From the NCBI GenBank assembly GCA_016867055.1, contig VGKN01000055.1:1-8143 (forward strand): a stretch of 8,143 nucleotides of DNA. The letters are read 5' to 3'. Position numbers and translations under genes: made by a program. Below the pieces are notes generated by a model, which saw nothing but the letters and a program-made list of their open reading frames with translations, made no database searches and had not been told where the DNA came from. Source of the DNA: Candidatus Omnitrophota bacterium. Lineage in GTDB: Bacteria > Omnitrophota > Koll11 > VGKN01. Of the stretch, positions 6,533 through 8,143 are shown piece after piece. How positions within the stretch are numbered: position 1 is the first letter of the stretch; the number at the start of each line of letters is the position of its first letter.

Positions 6533-7624
6533 ATGTTTGAAAAAATCTCTGCTATTGAAACCAGATATATTGAATTAGAGAAAAGGATGACCGAACCAGA
6601 GGTAATCCAGGATAAAGACCTTTATTCTAAACTTGCAAAGGAGATGTCGGACATTCAGGATCTGGTATTAAAATTTAGAGATTATAAAAAGCTTTCAAAA
6701 GAGAAGCAGGAACTTGAAGAACTGCTCGCCAAGAAGCATGAGGATGAATTTGTTAGGTTAGTTGAGCAGGAACTTGCTAATTTGAATCATAAGATAGAAA
6801 GAAACAAACTTGAACTTGAAAATCTTCTTATAGGCAATGATCCCCAAGAAAATAAAGACGCAATAATAGAAATTCGCGCAGGCACTGGTGGGCAGGAGGC
6901 AAGTCTTTTTGCGGCAGACTTATTTAGGATGTATTCTAAGTATATAACGCAGAAGGGTTTTAAGATGGAGGTGTTGAATACCTCCTTAACTGAAACAAGG
7001 GGATTCAGAGAGATAATATTTTCTGTAAAGGGAAAGGGTGCCTACAAGAGATTTAAATTTGAAAGCGGAGTACACCGCGTCCAAAGAATTCCGGTTACCG
7101 AGGCATCAGGAAGAATTCATACCTCTACAGTAACTGTTGCGGTTTTACCGGAGCCCCAAGAGATAGAACTTGAGATAAATCCCAAGGATATAAGGGTGGA
7201 TGTATTCCGTTCATCCGGCCATGGAGGTCAAAGCGTAAACACAACAGATTCAGCCGTAAGGATTACACACATACCCACGGGGATAGTGGTCAGTTGTCAG
7301 GATGAGAGGTCTCAACTTAAAAATAAAATCAGGGCTTTGAGGGTTTTAAGGGCAAGGCTTCTTGACAGGTTAAAGAGGGAACAGGAAAGCAAGATATCAA
7401 ACGACAGAAAGTCCCAGATAGGCTCTGCAGAGAGAAGCGAGAAGATAAGAACTTATAATTTCCCCGACAGGCGCGTTACGGACCATAGAATAGGCCTAAC
7501 CCTCCATAAACTTGATAGTATAATGGAGGGTGATTTAGACGAATTCATTGATGCCCTTTTAGTGAATGAGAAAAGCCTGACGTTTAATTCCAGCTTATCC
7601 AGCGAAAAATATGATACAGACTAG
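6533..7624 (+). CDS. prfA: Peptide chain release factor 1
   Basis: This 363-aa class I release factor reads UAG and UAA in the ribosomal A site and triggers peptide release. The coiled N-terminal domain spans about 1-100. HRVQRIPVTEASGRIHTS (181-198) contains the P-V-T tripeptide at 187-189, the P-x-T stop-codon reading motif of RF1 rather than the S-P-F of RF2, which decides the assignment. The catalytic loop SSGHGGQSVN has G231-G232-Q233, with Q233 as the methylation target of PrmC. Length is standard. The last dozen or so residues (FNSSLSSEKYDTD) look like an unconserved tail, and their DNA overlaps the prmC start by 14 nt. The ATG at 6533 lacks a good Shine-Dalgarno but lies 5 nt after rpmE, so re-initiation or coupling is likely. 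Presence of RF1 fits the use of TAG as its own stop codon and that of polA. Confidence 0.98.
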   Translation: MFEKISAIETRYIELEKRMTEPEVIQDKDLYSKLAKEMSDIQDLVLKFRDYKKLSKEKQELEELLAKKHEDEFVRLVEQELANLNHKIERNKLELENLLIGNDPQENKDAIIEIRAGTGGQEASLFAADLFRMYSKYITQKGFKMEVLNTSLTETRGFREIIFSVKGKGAYKRFKFESGVHRVQRIPVTEASGRIHTSTVTVAVLPEPQEIELEINPKDIRVDVFRSSGHGGQSVNTTDSAVRITHIPTGIVVSCQDERSQLKNKIRALRVLRARLLDRLKREQESKISNDRKSQIGSAERSEKIRTYNFPDRRVTDHRIGLTLHKLDSIMEGDLDEFIDALLVNEKSLTFNSSLSSEKYDTD

Positions 7625-8143
7625 CTCAAGGGACGTATCTTTTGTACTTAAATATGCAGAAGATTATCTAAAAGAGTCTGGCATAATTTCCGCCAGAAAT
7701 GAGGCCGAGGTTTTGCTTATGTATCTTCTGGGAGTTAAACGGTTTAGATTTTACGATTTTCAAGGGTTAGAAGATACCATCTTTACTAAATACAAAAATC
7801 TGCTTAATGAGCGAGCCAGAAGAGTCCCCCTTCAATACATAACAGGCATCTCTTCCTTTATGGGCATAGAATTTATAACGGAGAGAGGTGTGTTTATACC
7901 AAGACCTGAAACAGAGGTTTTGGTGGAGAGGGTTATTGAGTTATTTAAGGATAAGGAAACCGTGTATGGTTTAGACATTGGGACAGGCACAGCTAATATA
8001 GCAATAAGTTTGACAAAATTTCTGTCCAATTGTAGAATACTCGCTATTGAAAATTCAAAGAGAGCCTTGGGTATAGCAAGGATAAATGCTGAAAAAAACA
8101 ATCTAACAGAAAAGATTAATTTTAGAGAGATAGATATACTTAA
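7611..8143 (+). CDS. prmC: Release factor glutamine N5-methyltransferase, N-terminal 177 codons (partial)
   Basis: This SAM-dependent enzyme methylates the GGQ glutamine of release factors, raising their peptide-release activity. The ATG at 7611 overlaps the end of prfA by 14 nt in another frame, and the frame stays open to the window edge. The N-terminal helical, release-factor-binding domain spans about 1-75 (ISARNEAEVLLMYLLG at 26-41, then RRVPLQYITG at 70-79). The linker FIPRPETEVLVE (95-106) is a PrmC hallmark. Motif I is LDIGTGTANIAISL (121-134), where the family normally has G-T-G-S/T-G and this protein has Ala at 128. E147 in AIENSKRA probably contacts the SAM ribose. The NPPY catalytic motif would lie beyond the right edge. 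Its position directly after prfA supports the assignment, because its substrate is the neighbour's product. The start has no strong Shine-Dalgarno, so translation is probably coupled to prfA. Confidence 0.93.
   Translation, partial: MIQTSSRDVSFVLKYAEDYLKESGIISARNEAEVLLMYLLGVKRFRFYDFQGLEDTIFTKYKNLLNERARRVPLQYITGISSFMGIEFITERGVFIPRPETEVLVERVIELFKDKETVYGLDIGTGTANIAISLTKFLSNCRILAIENSKRALGIARINAEKNNLTEKINFREIDIL

Noticed and set aside
7832..8101. An 89-codon minus-strand frame opposite prmC
   Set aside because: The + strand frame here carries clear PrmC motifs (IPRPETE, DIGTG), so the reverse frame is a shadow.

Overview
This is an AT-rich window from a bacterium. It is densely packed with housekeeping genes, all on the + strand. 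In order they are: the tail of an unidentified gene, polA (DNA polymerase I), glgA (glycogen/starch synthase, GT5), coaE (dephospho-CoA kinase), a 229-bp gap, rho (transcription terminator), rpmE (ribosomal protein L31), prfA (release factor 1) and the first 177 codons of prmC/hemK (release-factor glutamine methyltransferase), which runs off the right edge. Arginine is encoded mostly by AGA/AGG and isoleucine often by ATA, consistently across the genes, so I see no sign of a recently transferred gene. The order coaE-rho-rpmE-prfA-prmC resembles what I recall from Deltaproteobacteria and from candidate lineages such as Omnitrophota. That is a memory-based hint, not a classification.

Left block (1-4750): an open frame with no start in the window overlaps the start of polA by 28 nt. 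polA, glgA and coaE then follow with gaps of 13 and 1 nt, so they are probably co-transcribed and partly translationally coupled. PolA keeps all three domains, including a nearly intact proofreading site. GlgA is the only carbohydrate-storage gene among replication, cofactor and translation genes.

Gap (4751-4979): most of it is a compact 139-bp element with 13-bp perfect terminal inverted repeats, flanked by a TTTA duplication and full of nested hairpins built from repeated CCACCG/CGGTGG and CCGTTAGAGAA words. It looks like a MITE or an IS-derived non-coding element, and it sits where the rho leader or promoter should be. It is the least ordinary sequence here.

Right block (4980-8143): rho has a very strong ribosome-binding site. 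rpmE follows after a 66-nt spacer containing an imperfect hairpin. prfA starts 5 nt after rpmE, and prmC overlaps prfA by 14 nt. The genes form a translation-termination module: PrmC methylates the GGQ glutamine of the RF1 made by its neighbour, and L31 is part of the ribosome RF1 acts on.

I found no wholly new multi-gene system. The main points of interest are the structured element ahead of rho, the unusual P-loop of Rho (PPYSGKT), the Asp-to-Glu change in the PolA exonuclease site, and a Gly-to-Ala change in the SAM-binding motif of PrmC.
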